Shown one piece after another: positions 17,182 through 26,610 of a stretch of DNA of 64,000 bases. A program made the position numbers and the translations under genes. The DNA is from Dyadobacter chenwenxiniae (lineage in GTDB: Bacteria > Bacteroidota > Bacteroidia > Cytophagales > Spirosomataceae): assembly GCF_022869785.1 (NCBI RefSeq), contig NZ_CP094997.1, positions 186,001 to 250,000 of the forward strand, read 5' to 3'. Each line of letters starts with the position of its first letter. The first letter of the stretch is position 1. The notes under the pieces were generated by a model that saw nothing but the letters and a program-made list of their open reading frames with translations, was not told the origin of the DNA and made no database searches.

Positions 17182-18284
17182 TTTAATGAATTAAAAAAGT
17201 TAATAATGTTTTTTTCGAAAACGCCAACTGAGTAGTACTGCTCGTAACTTGATCTGGCACCCTGTGAAAGCTGGGAATAAAGACTTTTGTCATTTAATAT
17301 TTTCACGATCGATGCGGCCATGCTTTCGACGCCATGTACATCATGTATGTAACCATTATAGCCATCCGTGATTTGATTCACTACTCCTCTCCATTTCGTC
17401 GAAATGACGGGCAGGCCGCACGAAAAGGCTTCAAGATTAACGGTCGGGAAATTCTCGTGTTCAAAAAACGTTGGAAACAAGAACAGATCAGATTCATTGA
17501 AAACATTTATTTTTTCCTGACCAATCTTTATTCCATGATATGTGATTAATCCTTCTTTTACTGCCAGGTCAAGTGCATTTGCCTCTTTCGTTCCGAACGC
17601 CTTACCAACCACCTGTCCCCTGATTCTGGGGTCAATTTTATTGGCTCTCCTGATCACATCCAGATAATCCAAAATTCCTTTCGTCTCTCTGCAAACACCA
17701 ACAAACAATACGCTGAATCGATCCTGATTTTGTTTTTGAATATCTCCCGCGATTCGCAAGTCATCTACGCCATATGGAATGATTGTAATGTCTTTACATT
17801 TCAGAAATAGAGGATCTGCTGTTCCTGATTCGCTCATGCATATCGAATAATCCGGATAGAAGAATACAAACTCAAAGGTCTTTTTAAAGAAGGGCGACAA
17901 TGATTCATAAATATTAGTCAATCCCCCCGCATGGAAATGAAAGATTACTTTGAATCTGAGTAGCCGGACAAAAAACAACAAAATGATATCTCTGTAAATT
18001 GGAACTCTTTCAAATCCCGACGGCGGATAATATACATAGTCCGGTTTATATGAAAGCAGTGTATATATGATGGAAAATAAGATCTTGAAAAGCTTGAAAA
18101 TTTTCATTAAACCCCATTTTCCAGTTTGGTCCATTTCCTCACTGAAATTCATCCGTATCAACTTATAGTCAAAATCGCTTTTGTCTAAAAACGAAACGAT
18201 TTTTCCGATCATGATACTCTGACCACCGTAGGGTGGGGGAGTTTGGCCTATAATTAATATCTTTTTCGTTGAGTGGGCAATCAT
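17178..18284 (-). CDS. GT4-family glycosyltransferase
   Basis: The 368-residue protein has the GT-B fold pattern of group 1 glycosyltransferases: the N-terminal glycine-rich IGQTPPPYGGQSIMIGKI, FHFHAGG in the first domain, then FSVLFVGVCRETKGILDYLDV at the start of the nucleotide-sugar domain and the E-x7-E-type motif in FPTFFEHENFPTVNLEAFSCGLPVISTKWRG. It should add one sugar to the lipid-linked repeat unit at the cytoplasmic face of the inner membrane. Donor and linkage are unknown. It overlaps the epimerase gene by four bases. Confidence 0.88.
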   Translation of the reverse strand: MIAHSTKKILIIGQTPPPYGGQSIMIGKIVSFLDKSDFDYKLIRMNFSEEMDQTGKWGLMKIFKLFKILFSIIYTLLSYKPDYVYYPPSGFERVPIYRDIILLFFVRLLRFKVIFHFHAGGLTNIYESLSPFFKKTFEFVFFYPDYSICMSESGTADPLFLKCKDITIIPYGVDDLRIAGDIQKQNQDRFSVLFVGVCRETKGILDYLDVIRRANKIDPRIRGQVVGKAFGTKEANALDLAVKEGLITYHGIKIGQEKINVFNESDLFLFPTFFEHENFPTVNLEAFSCGLPVISTKWRGVVNQITDGYNGYIHDVHGVESMAASIVKILNDKSLYSQLSQGARSSYEQYYSVGVFEKNIINFFNSLK

Positions 18285-18332
18285 TTGAATTATTTTACAG
18301 CGTTTGCATTTTATCCGATTGAGCGATTCGTG

Positions 18333-19505
18333 TTATTGAAGAAACAGAGATTTCAGAAATTGATCAGGTTGATGCTCTTCGTAAAATCTTTTACATCCAT
18401 CGGTATTAAAATGTGAATATTCGTTTTGAGCTTGTTCCATGGCTTGTGCGATCTGATTGACATCGAACGGGTCCGTGGTTTTCCCTAAGTTGTACTTATT
18501 AACCAGTTCTTGAATAAGCCCAACCGATGAAGCCAAAACATACATATTATGTTTGGCAGATCTTCCCAGCAAACCGCTGGATCCAAAGAAGTCTTTATAA
18601 ATCAGCAATGAGATGTGGGATGTGGCATGGAGCTCATCCATCTCCGCATTGCTTACAAATTTGTTTTCTAGAATGATACGCTTGTTAGGGGCAAGGTTGT
18701 TTTTTACTTCTTCAACCAGCCTGGATATGGTACTAAAATACGCAGGTTTGCTGGAACCAATGATTTTTAACACCGTTGGCTGGGAGAATTTAGCAACCGA
18801 ATATGCCCTAATGATATTTTCAGTATTTTTTCTTTCAGCCAATGCGCCAAATGCTAAAAGGGAGATCTCAGATTTATCTTTCTCCAAAATTTCTGATTGA
18901 CTTTCAGTGTCATAAGAAAAGATCGGATCAGGAAGATGTTTGAATTTCTCCGTGCGGTAAAACTTGTTAAGATGGGCGACCCCGCTAGGGTCATTTAAAA
19001 TGAAGATATTCTTAACATTTTTGTTCAGCCCAATCACTATAACTTCGGAAAATATCTTTTTTAAGGATTTAATTTTTGTATTTACAACGGTTTTAAGTTT
19101 GTTATTCGAAGGAACCGTTCTGTGGTGAGGGCGAAAATAGATTGTTGAGATACTTGTAGTTCCCTTATACAGCGACACAGGTATTTGAAATTTGTCCAGG
19201 TCTAGAAAATATAACATATCGGCCTTCAAGCCTTCTATCGCTGACAAAACCATCTTCCAGATCTGTGTCCGTCCTGACAAAGTGTCGACAAGATCCGCCT
19301 TAAAGTCTAAAAAAATCGTCTGAGCATCTTCTGGAAACCTTAGTAGCTCCTTTGCCTCAATATTGTATACGAATATCAGCTCGTCGCCAACAGCGCCGCC
19401 AAGAACCCTTTTGTAATTGTCGATTACAAACTGATTGTATCCAATATAATGTCCATTTTGTTGAATATTAACATCGCAAATGACTATTTTTTTATTTACT
19501 ATCAT
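18333..19505 (-). CDS. Glycosyltransferase, GT4-like, divergent
   Basis: The 390-residue protein is recognised mainly by its C-terminal half: ISLLAFGALAERKNTENIIRA opens a GT-B donor domain and HISLLIYKDFFGSSGLLGRSAKHNMYVLAS is placed where the donor-binding helix would be. The N-terminal half (KIVICDVNIQQNGHYIGYN) is divergent. It is flanked by another GT4 and by the polymerase, so a sugar transferase of the repeat unit is the natural reading. Confidence is lower than for its neighbours because the E-x7-E motif is not clear. Confidence 0.7.
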   Translation of the reverse strand: MIVNKKIVICDVNIQQNGHYIGYNQFVIDNYKRVLGGAVGDELIFVYNIEAKELLRFPEDAQTIFLDFKADLVDTLSGRTQIWKMVLSAIEGLKADMLYFLDLDKFQIPVSLYKGTTSISTIYFRPHHRTVPSNNKLKTVVNTKIKSLKKIFSEVIVIGLNKNVKNIFILNDPSGVAHLNKFYRTEKFKHLPDPIFSYDTESQSEILEKDKSEISLLAFGALAERKNTENIIRAYSVAKFSQPTVLKIIGSSKPAYFSTISRLVEEVKNNLAPNKRIILENKFVSNAEMDELHATSHISLLIYKDFFGSSGLLGRSAKHNMYVLASSVGLIQELVNKYNLGKTTDPFDVNQIAQAMEQAQNEYSHFNTDGCKRFYEEHQPDQFLKSLFLQ

Positions 19506-19572
19506 CGTTTGAAAGCTCAGTTATAATCAAGTCTAACTAATGACTATAAAGATTATAGGAATTAACAAATTG

Positions 19573-20766
19573 TCATCTTTTATCCCATACAAATAAGAAG
19601 CCATGATTCATTCTTTTAGCATTATTGTTAATACCACCATAGTAGCTATAAATATTGAAAAGTATGATAACTATAACTGCTCCTCTTAACGCAATGCTGA
19701 CAAGAAGGTTTTTACGCTTCATTTTAAAAACATCATAACCCATATATCCAATTAGTACGGGTAACAGTATTTCAAGATAATGTATCAGCCTGTCAAACAA
19801 TTCATGTCGGGAAAACATCGGCTTTGTAATAGCGTATAGGACAAAAATGAAGTAGAAAAATATATAGTGTCTATTTGGGTACTTTCTTAGTAATTTATAA
19901 CCAAAAATTAGAAGAAACAGATTCCTTGCAAAGTGAAAGGCATTACCAAAAATAGACGCGTTGAAAAATAGATCCACTCTGGTATTGTCCAGAAGCGAAT
20001 CGACATAGTCGGTATAGTTTAGCATTAAGCCCATATAATTAAAGAATAAAACTAACGGCTTCAACCCTTCAATAACAGCAGTTCCTACATACCAAGAAAT
20101 TAGGTATGCAATTAGTATGAATATTAATTTAATATTTAGTAATTTTTTATAAAATATATATATCATTAAATAGGTGAAAATAGCGATTATACATGAAGAA
20201 TGGATAAAAAACGCTGGAATAGCAAATAATAAGAATATGGCATACTTGTTTTTTAGTAAATAAGATAATCCAATTACAAGCAAGCCAATGGCAAAAAATT
20301 GACGAATTAGGTTTTCCGCATATAAGCTGTATAACAAATACATCGGTGCAGCAAATAAAACTAGATGCTTTTTTTCCCGTAAAAGAAAGTATAAAGAAAA
20401 TATAAATAAAAAGCTAGTTATAATAAACAAAACCGGAGATTCAAAACCAACCAGGGCCAAAAATCTTATTATCCAAAGGTACAATGGATCTATTTCAGTT
20501 CTGTAGAGGTTTCCCTGCTGCATGTATTCAAAAATCAGGCGATTTTGCATAAAGTCCACGCCTACGTCGTACCGAAACCCTTCAATAATGGAGTATACCA
20601 AGATGGGTATACTCGCAAGTATGACATACCTAGTATCATTTACCCTATTAGATATGCTATGCCCTGGTAGGTTGCTCGGGGCTGTTTGTGTCAATATGGA
20701 TATATAATAAGAACTAGTCAAAATAGTGACCAAAATTATTGTGTATACAATGTAGGTTTCAAGCAT
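19573..20766 (-). CDS. EpsG-like polysaccharide polymerase (Wzy role)
   Basis: The 397-residue protein is almost wholly hydrophobic, with about ten membrane segments. Near the N-terminus it has GFRYDVGVDFMQNRLIFEYM followed by DPLYLWIIRFLALVGF, the pattern of the EpsG family (acidic residue after the first long loop, then a P-L/G-Y signature). EpsG and Wzy proteins join lipid-linked repeat units on the periplasmic side. Together with the flippase at 25195 it makes a Wzx/Wzy-type pathway. The coding region is very A+T-rich, as is common for polymerases in exchangeable serotype regions. Confidence 0.8.
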   Translation of the reverse strand: MLETYIVYTIILVTILTSSYYISILTQTAPSNLPGHSISNRVNDTRYVILASIPILVYSIIEGFRYDVGVDFMQNRLIFEYMQQGNLYRTEIDPLYLWIIRFLALVGFESPVLFIITSFLFIFSLYFLLREKKHLVLFAAPMYLLYSLYAENLIRQFFAIGLLVIGLSYLLKNKYAIFLLFAIPAFFIHSSCIIAIFTYLMIYIFYKKLLNIKLIFILIAYLISWYVGTAVIEGLKPLVLFFNYMGLMLNYTDYVDSLLDNTRVDLFFNASIFGNAFHFARNLFLLIFGYKLLRKYPNRHYIFFYFIFVLYAITKPMFSRHELFDRLIHYLEILLPVLIGYMGYDVFKMKRKNLLVSIALRGAVIVIILFNIYSYYGGINNNAKRMNHGFLFVWDKR

Positions 20767-20893
20767 AAATAATGGAATATACTAGTATTGACAAACGACG
20801 AGTACTTAGATATTAGAAGGTAATTTTTACATCGAACTATGTTACATAAGTATGATTAATGTTGTATAGCCATTAAACTGTCAATTGAACTTA

Positions 20894-22069
20894 TCACAAC
20901 AGTTTATGTAAAAATCTATTTATATAATATTTTACTATATTGGTGTATTTAATGTTTTTTGCCAGCGAATGAAGTGAAACAAATTGATATAAAAATTGAA
21001 CCTGATTTAATGAATATTTTGAGCCACCGTTCATTTTTATAGAATTATGTGTGTTATATAGAAATATCTCATTTCCGTAAAATGAATTGATAATATTTAA
21101 TTCATAAGGTTTCAAATCCATTTTGAACGAACGAACTACTTCAAAGTTCATTTTTTTTGGTGTCAGATAGTATTGTTTGTTTTCTCGATTATTCTTCTCT
21201 CCATAAAAATCTACACAAAGATCTTTGTCATCCACCTTCAAGTATCTGCCCATAAATTTACGCTCGAAGAATCCATCGTAACATATTGTTAAATCCGTTC
21301 GCTTTATAAATTGAAAACGAGATTTATTTCCATATTGAAGAGGCACCTGAAATAGTGAGTTGTTTAAGGTATTATGAGTGCCAGAATCTCCAAAGTTAGT
21401 TGATAAAGAAGTATATGGATAGACAAAATACTTGTTATTTTCAATACAGTACCTATTGTGATACTTTAACCAGGAGCTTTTCGGCCAATTACAGATTGTC
21501 TTAGGTAAATTTGGCATTTCGTCAAATTCCGCCGAATTCGCAGTGTACCACTGGGCAAACTCTTTCCACTGCTTGCGCATCCACACCTGGCCCCAAGACT
21601 GGGCACAGTTGATAAAGTATACATCAGTATCTGATTTTTCAGAAAAGAAAAGTAAGTTGGCGTATTGATTGATATTGAAGTTGTATAAAGAAATGCCTGC
21701 AATTTCGAGGTCATCTTGATAAAATGAAACTGCTTGACTGGCGAAATGATAATAGTTATGTGATAAATAAATGTCATCCTCTAGTACAATAATGGAAGCA
21801 TATTTGTTGAGCAGTTCTCCAATTCCTAGTATATGTTTGCGGAGGCCTAGGTTTACAGAATGCTCGATCACGGTTTTAGTACCATATTGCCACTCAAAAT
21901 TTTTTGCTATCTTTACTACTTCGCGATGCAAATCTGAATCTTGATAATCTATACTTAGAATCAAATCTATATCATTGTGAGAATAATTGGCAGACTGTAT
22001 AGAATACAAGATCCTTTCCAGGGAAGAAGGCCTGTTAAAGGTGACAATTACAATGGCAGGATTTTCCAC
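20894..22069 (-). CDS. GT2-like glycosyltransferase
   Basis: The 391-residue protein opens with AIVIVTFNRPSSLERILYSI, a GT-A entry strand, continues with DLILSIDYQDS and has IIVLEDDIYLS, which fits the metal-binding acidic motif (DxD-type) of GT-A enzymes. The later segment (SWGQVWMRKQWKEF) resembles the GNT-I/GT13-like and related sugar transferases of capsule loci. The C-terminal 120 residues are unassigned. It sits between the polymerase (127-bp gap) and the GlfT-like gene (35-bp gap). Sugar unknown. Confidence 0.78.
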   Translation of the reverse strand: MENPAIVIVTFNRPSSLERILYSIQSANYSHNDIDLILSIDYQDSDLHREVVKIAKNFEWQYGTKTVIEHSVNLGLRKHILGIGELLNKYASIIVLEDDIYLSHNYYHFASQAVSFYQDDLEIAGISLYNFNINQYANLLFFSEKSDTDVYFINCAQSWGQVWMRKQWKEFAQWYTANSAEFDEMPNLPKTICNWPKSSWLKYHNRYCIENNKYFVYPYTSLSTNFGDSGTHNTLNNSLFQVPLQYGNKSRFQFIKRTDLTICYDGFFERKFMGRYLKVDDKDLCVDFYGEKNNRENKQYYLTPKKMNFEVVRSFKMDLKPYELNIINSFYGNEIFLYNTHNSIKMNGGSKYSLNQVQFLYQFVSLHSLAKNIKYTNIVKYYINRFLHKLL

Positions 22070-22104
22070 AATTAGATTACTTAGAATTAAGGATAAACAA
22101 CGGC

Positions 22105-23013
22105 TTAAATGTTTTTAGTATCAATATACTCAATGTCTGGATTAAAGAATATCCCTGCAATAAAACCCTTCAAAATAACATTTATCTTTTTCACTGTTTT
22201 TCTAGAGCCTATTATTGATTTGATCATAAAAACTGGGTATGTCAAACATTTGAAAATTCGTTTAATTAGTGTATTGTTTTGCTTAATTAAATATACATTG
22301 TTCCTGACTGCATAGAAATGAAATTTGATTCGATTGTCTTCAACTTCTTCATTGAGAGCCGGACTTTTTTCTAATGCTCTCATGTGTCTTACAACACTCG
22401 ATCCGACGAAATACGCTGGTGTTATGGCTGATAATCTAGCGGTATACTCATAGTCATCGCCCCAAATGAAAAATTCTTTGATAGGTAAACCCACTTTTTT
22501 TATAGTAGCTGTGTTTACTAGAATCGATACAAACGTCGCTTGCTGTAATTTAATTAGCCCACTTTCGAATTTGTCGGCCCATACAGGGTAGTTAGTGTCC
22601 AAACTTTTATCCGAATTCAGAACCGGAACATTGATTATATTCCCATTTTTCCCTTTAACGAGGCTGGCTAAAAATGAAAAATCTGTGTTTGACTCTTTCA
22701 CCTTAATTAGTTGTTCCAATGCGTCTGATAAAGGTATCACATCATCATCCATAAGCCATAAATAATCAAAGTTTTCTTCCATTGCCGCTTTTATACCTGT
22801 ATGAAAGCCGCCTGCGCCGCCTGAATTTTGTTGCGTTATGATTTTTAAATCCTTCTGACTACTTAACCATTCCTCAGTACCATCCGTGCTACCGTTGTTT
22901 ATGACAAAAAGACTGTCAAACCGGTACGTTTGCATTCTCAGTGCGTTAATACATTCTTTAAGAAGTGTTAACCTGTTATACGTTACCACTAAAACGGCTA
23001 TTGAGTATTTCAT
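22105..23013 (-). CDS. GT2 glycosyltransferase, GlfT/galactofuranosyltransferase-like
   Basis: The 302-residue enzyme has a GT-A core: VLVVTYNRLTLLKECINAL, FVINNGSTDGTEEWL, then QQNSGGAGGFHTGI and YLWLMDDDVIPL. The GAGGF..G and LMDDD motifs are typical of the branch that includes galactofuranosyl- and some rhamnosyltransferases. A UDP-galactopyranose mutase gene lies two genes upstream, so use of UDP-Galf is a reasonable inference. Its ATG lies 38 bases inside the end of the acyltransferase gene, so the two are translationally linked. Confidence 0.85.
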   Translation of the reverse strand: MKYSIAVLVVTYNRLTLLKECINALRMQTYRFDSLFVINNGSTDGTEEWLSSQKDLKIITQQNSGGAGGFHTGIKAAMEENFDYLWLMDDDVIPLSDALEQLIKVKESNTDFSFLASLVKGKNGNIINVPVLNSDKSLDTNYPVWADKFESGLIKLQQATFVSILVNTATIKKVGLPIKEFFIWGDDYEYTARLSAITPAYFVGSSVVRHMRALEKSPALNEEVEDNRIKFHFYAVRNNVYLIKQNNTLIKRIFKCLTYPVFMIKSIIGSRKTVKKINVILKGFIAGIFFNPDIEYIDTKNI

Positions 23014-24091
23014 GTTTAACTAATATTTTGTTAAAAAAAGATATGAGTTTCTTTTCAATATAAATATGAAACAGGATGCCTGTCATAACCGATATACACA
23101 CCAATATTAAGACCAAAAAATCCAAGTTTAATTTTGATGCAAAATGAGTTTTTTGCAGAACTGAAATGATGACTTTGAAGCATGTTTGATGCACTAGATA
23201 TATGGCGTAGGACGCATCACCTAATAACAGTAGTTTCTTGTTATGAAAGAAGTTTGATCCCATTTGTTTTTCAAGAAATAACAATCCAAGTGCAAGGGTT
23301 GCACTTGGAATTCCCCAAATGACAATTCTTTGCCAAACATTTTCACCTTTAAGAATTTTTGAAGCTTCTGATATTTCTCCATAGCCATTATATATAAGGT
23401 GTATGAAAAAAGCAGCGGTTATGGCTAACAAGAGTGCTGGATAGATAATTGGTTGTGCTTTTAAATCTTTGTAAATTATTGATAAGAGTATACCAAAGCC
23501 AAATTCCAAGATCATTGGATTTGTGACAAAATTAAAGTGAATTTCCTTACTTGGAAACAAGATTCCTAATAATGTTACAACAACCAAGATCAATATCAAA
23601 AGGTGATCTTTGTATTGAACAACTGATAATAACATAAGTAAAGAAACCACTAGGTAAAACAACCATTCGAAGCTTAATGTCCAGCCGATGTGCAGTATCG
23701 GGTTCTGAAATATCTCGCCTGATTCAAAAATAGGAAGTATAGATATGGTTTTAAGGGTTGACTGTGTAGAAAACGAGAAGCTGTTGCTCAGCATCATGAA
23801 ACCCAAAGCGATTACACTAGCTGCATAATACGCCGGATTAATTCTGATAAACCTTTTCTTCAGAAATATCAACGCCGCTTTTGGTCCAACTTCCTTCTTT
23901 GAGATATAGGAAATGATGAAGCCTGATATAACAAAAAATATATCTACTCCAATTGCACCAAAATTCTGCAGATGGTGAAAGCCTTGTTGATAAGATTGGC
24001 CTAAACGCATTTGCTGGTCGATAGCATGGCAGTATACTACTAGTAGGGCTGCTAATGCGCGAAGATATTGAATGGAGTTAAGTTGTTTCAT
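22976..24091 (-). CDS. Acyltransferase family 3 (OafA/YrhL-like)
   Basis: The 371-residue integral membrane protein begins IQYLRALAALLVVYCHAI, with the conserved His expected of the acyltransferase-3 family, followed by GAIGVDIFFVISGFII and the FLKKRFIRINPAYYAA segment. About ten membrane spans follow. Such enzymes O-acetylate or otherwise acylate polysaccharide repeat units at the membrane. It overlaps the mutase gene upstream by 14 bases and the GlfT-like gene downstream by 38 bases. Confidence 0.9.
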   Translation of the reverse strand: MKQLNSIQYLRALAALLVVYCHAIDQQMRLGQSYQQGFHHLQNFGAIGVDIFFVISGFIISYISKKEVGPKAALIFLKKRFIRINPAYYAASVIALGFMMLSNSFSFSTQSTLKTISILPIFESGEIFQNPILHIGWTLSFEWLFYLVVSLLMLLSVVQYKDHLLILILVVVTLLGILFPSKEIHFNFVTNPMILEFGFGILLSIIYKDLKAQPIIYPALLLAITAAFFIHLIYNGYGEISEASKILKGENVWQRIVIWGIPSATLALGLLFLEKQMGSNFFHNKKLLLLGDASYAIYLVHQTCFKVIISVLQKTHFASKLNLDFLVLILVCISVMTGILFHIYIEKKLISFFNKILVKHEILNSRFSGNV

Positions 24092-25208
24092 TCCGTAAAT
24101 AATTATCCGTTTCCATCAGTTCAAGAGCCTCTCCAATCACATGATGCATGTCCATATAACGATAAGTTGCTAAGCGACCAAGAAAACTGAAATTGGTAAG
24201 CTTTTTTACTTCATTTTGATACAACTCTAACATTTCTAAATCTTTTGAAAGTCTTTTAGGATAGTAGGGGATGTCCGCTTCTGAAGTTTCCTTACTGAAC
24301 TCTTTAAAGTAGATCGTTTTGTCGTGATTCTCCCATGGTGTGAAGTGTTTGTGCTCATGAACGCGAGTGTATGGCACAGTTGCGTCAGCATAATTAATGA
24401 CTGGGTTCCCCTGATAATCTCCGGAAACTATATTGCTTTCAAAATAAACGGTCCGGTAACTTAGACGACCGTATTTATATCCAAAAAACGCATCTATTGG
24501 CCCTGTATAAAAGATATGATCATAGTCCAATGTATCCCCTTCATAGCTAAAATGTGTGTTTAACCGAACGTCAATGCAAGGATTATCCAGCATTTTTTCG
24601 AATATATCTGTATAACCATTCCTTGGAATGCCCTGAAGCTGCGTGTTATAATAATTATCGTTATAATTAAATCGGACGGGAAGTCGTTTCAAAATTGAAG
24701 CAGGTAGTTCACTTGGCTCACATCCCCACTGCTTTTTTGTGTAACCGTAGAAAAATGCTTCGTATAATTCCTTTCCTATAAATTTCAATGCTTGTTCTTC
24801 AAAATTACAGGGTTCTGTAATAGTCTTATCGCCAAGGGTTTCTATAAAGTTTTGAGCCTCTTTTGGATTAAATGTTTTAGAAAAGAACTGGTTGATTGTA
24901 TGCAAATTAATCGGCATTGAATATACTTTTCCGTTATAAACAGTTTTTACCCTGTTAACGAAAGGCACCATTTCACAAAATTGATTAATATATTCCCATA
25001 CCTTCCTATTATCAGTATTAAAAATGTGTGGGCCATAAGTATGTACCATCACTCCGGTTTCGTCATCTCTCTTAGTGTGGCAATTACCGCCTATATGATT
25101 ACGCTCATCTATTATTACAATTTCGCAATCCTGCTTTTTACTTAATCTTTCAGCGATTACAGCTCCTGTAAATCCAGCGCCGACTATTAGGAATCTATTT
25201 TTTTTCAT
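24078..25208 (-). CDS. glf: UDP-galactopyranose mutase
   Basis: This flavoenzyme interconverts UDP-galactopyranose and UDP-galactofuranose. The 376-residue protein has the FAD-binding GAGFTGAVIAERLS (from residue 10), IIDERNHIGGNCHT, YGPHIFNT and, further on, YGYTKKQWG and RVHEHKHF, all matching the family, as does the length. It overlaps the flippase gene by 14 bases and the acyltransferase gene by 14 bases. Its presence indicates that the capsule contains galactofuranose. Confidence 0.96.
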   Translation of the reverse strand: MKKNRFLIVGAGFTGAVIAERLSKKQDCEIVIIDERNHIGGNCHTKRDDETGVMVHTYGPHIFNTDNRKVWEYINQFCEMVPFVNRVKTVYNGKVYSMPINLHTINQFFSKTFNPKEAQNFIETLGDKTITEPCNFEEQALKFIGKELYEAFFYGYTKKQWGCEPSELPASILKRLPVRFNYNDNYYNTQLQGIPRNGYTDIFEKMLDNPCIDVRLNTHFSYEGDTLDYDHIFYTGPIDAFFGYKYGRLSYRTVYFESNIVSGDYQGNPVINYADATVPYTRVHEHKHFTPWENHDKTIYFKEFSKETSEADIPYYPKRLSKDLEMLELYQNEVKKLTNFSFLGRLATYRYMDMHHVIGEALELMETDNYLRNETT

Positions 25209-26523
25209 ATCGTTTTGAGAGTTTGAGTATTACCGGTTGTAGTTGACTGTATATTGCGGATGGAGCAAACTGCCTTGCATCAATAGGGTTTATTCCATTT
25301 CTCCTTAAAACAATATACATGCTTATGGTTATCACAATTTCTGTAACCAGCCAGTTTATAGCTGTTCCGATGTATCCAATTTTTTGAACCATGAACACAT
25401 TAAGTATGACGCTAATAATTGCGCAGGAAGCGGTTATTCGGAAAAATTGTTTATCCATTTTTAGATTCATCATTATTTGTATTCCAAATACATTACTTAG
25501 AGCGATAATCAATGGAATGAATGTCAGTAGCTGAAATACAGGGATGGAAGGCTCAAATTTATTTCCATAAAACATTTTTAATACCATTGGACCTGTAAGT
25601 AGCATAGCAACTCCACTAATAGCGGTAAACAATACTATGACAGGCAATATTCTGTGAACCGTTCTTAACCCTACATCTTTCCCTTCTCCAAACGCCTTTC
25701 CAATGTAGGGATAAAGTGCCATTGCCAGGGGAAGAGTAATCACGGAGCGTGCTACTTCCATTAATTTCTGCGCCGCTGAATAATATCCAACCTGGGTTTC
25801 ACTTTGAAATAACCCTAGAATTATAATATTCGAGGTCGTGTAAAGACTTATCACCATTAGTGAAAAAAAGACAACCTTTTCTTCCCATAAAAGGTTAAAT
25901 ATTTCGCCTAAACCTACTTTATGAAACCGTAGGTTATATTTTCTTACCGCCCAAATATATGAAGAAACGGCAACCACAATTTGAATTAGACTCGTAACCA
26001 ATGGCTGCCATACGTAGTCCTCTCTTTGTTGAACTACGATCAAAATTGTAAAAGTGAATAAGAGCTTGCTTATTAAACTCAACCATGCAATTTTGGGCAG
26101 ATCTTGCATTGCTTGAAACAGCCAATTCTGAGTAAAGACGGTGCCAATACAGGCAATAAATGAAAATACTGCTACCTTTTTTTCTAGCGCCAGAGGAGGG
26201 AAACTAAAAAGACAAATAATAAATATAAATGTTGAAATTAGAAACAAAAGCAGTTTGCAGGCAAATACTTCGTTGAAAACCTGATTTCTAAGCGAAGTAT
26301 TTGCTGGATCTTTTGAAATTTTTCTAGTGGCTGTTAAGTCAAAACCATAGCCAATCAATAAAGTAAAGTAGGCCATGAACGAGGCCGCGTAACTAATTAC
26401 TCCAAATTTATCTGGCCCTAAAATACGAGAGATAACTGGAACCGTAATCAGAGGTAAGGCGTAGTTTGTAACTTGTACAACGCCCAATGAAATGATATTC
26501 TGAAACAGTCCCTTTTTACTCAT
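25195..26523 (-). CDS. Oligosaccharide flippase (Wzx type)
   Basis: The 442-residue protein is a MATE/MOP-superfamily polysaccharide transporter with about twelve to fourteen membrane segments; the N-terminus (SLGVVQVTNYALPLITVPVISRILGP) is typical. It would move undecaprenyl-diphosphate-linked repeat units to the periplasm. It is clearly paralogous to the partial flippase at the right edge: both contain FQAMQDL, EDYxWQPL, LGLFQS, YPYIGKAFGEG and NVFGIQIM. It is the first gene of the A+T-rich central cassette, following gmd after a gap of about 87 bases. Confidence 0.92.
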   Translation of the reverse strand: MSKKGLFQNIISLGVVQVTNYALPLITVPVISRILGPDKFGVISYAASFMAYFTLLIGYGFDLTATRKISKDPANTSLRNQVFNEVFACKLLLFLISTFIFIICLFSFPPLALEKKVAVFSFIACIGTVFTQNWLFQAMQDLPKIAWLSLISKLLFTFTILIVVQQREDYVWQPLVTSLIQIVVAVSSYIWAVRKYNLRFHKVGLGEIFNLLWEEKVVFFSLMVISLYTTSNIIILGLFQSETQVGYYSAAQKLMEVARSVITLPLAMALYPYIGKAFGEGKDVGLRTVHRILPVIVLFTAISGVAMLLTGPMVLKMFYGNKFEPSIPVFQLLTFIPLIIALSNVFGIQIMMNLKMDKQFFRITASCAIISVILNVFMVQKIGYIGTAINWLVTEIVITISMYIVLRRNGINPIDARQFAPSAIYSQLQPVILKLSKRYEKK

Positions 26524-26610
26524 ATTCTTCTTTGTCAGTTCGACTCATGTCTAGCCTAATTAATAATATCTAGTACTGCTATTCTGGCTAGTTACGTTCT
26601 TCCCAATATT

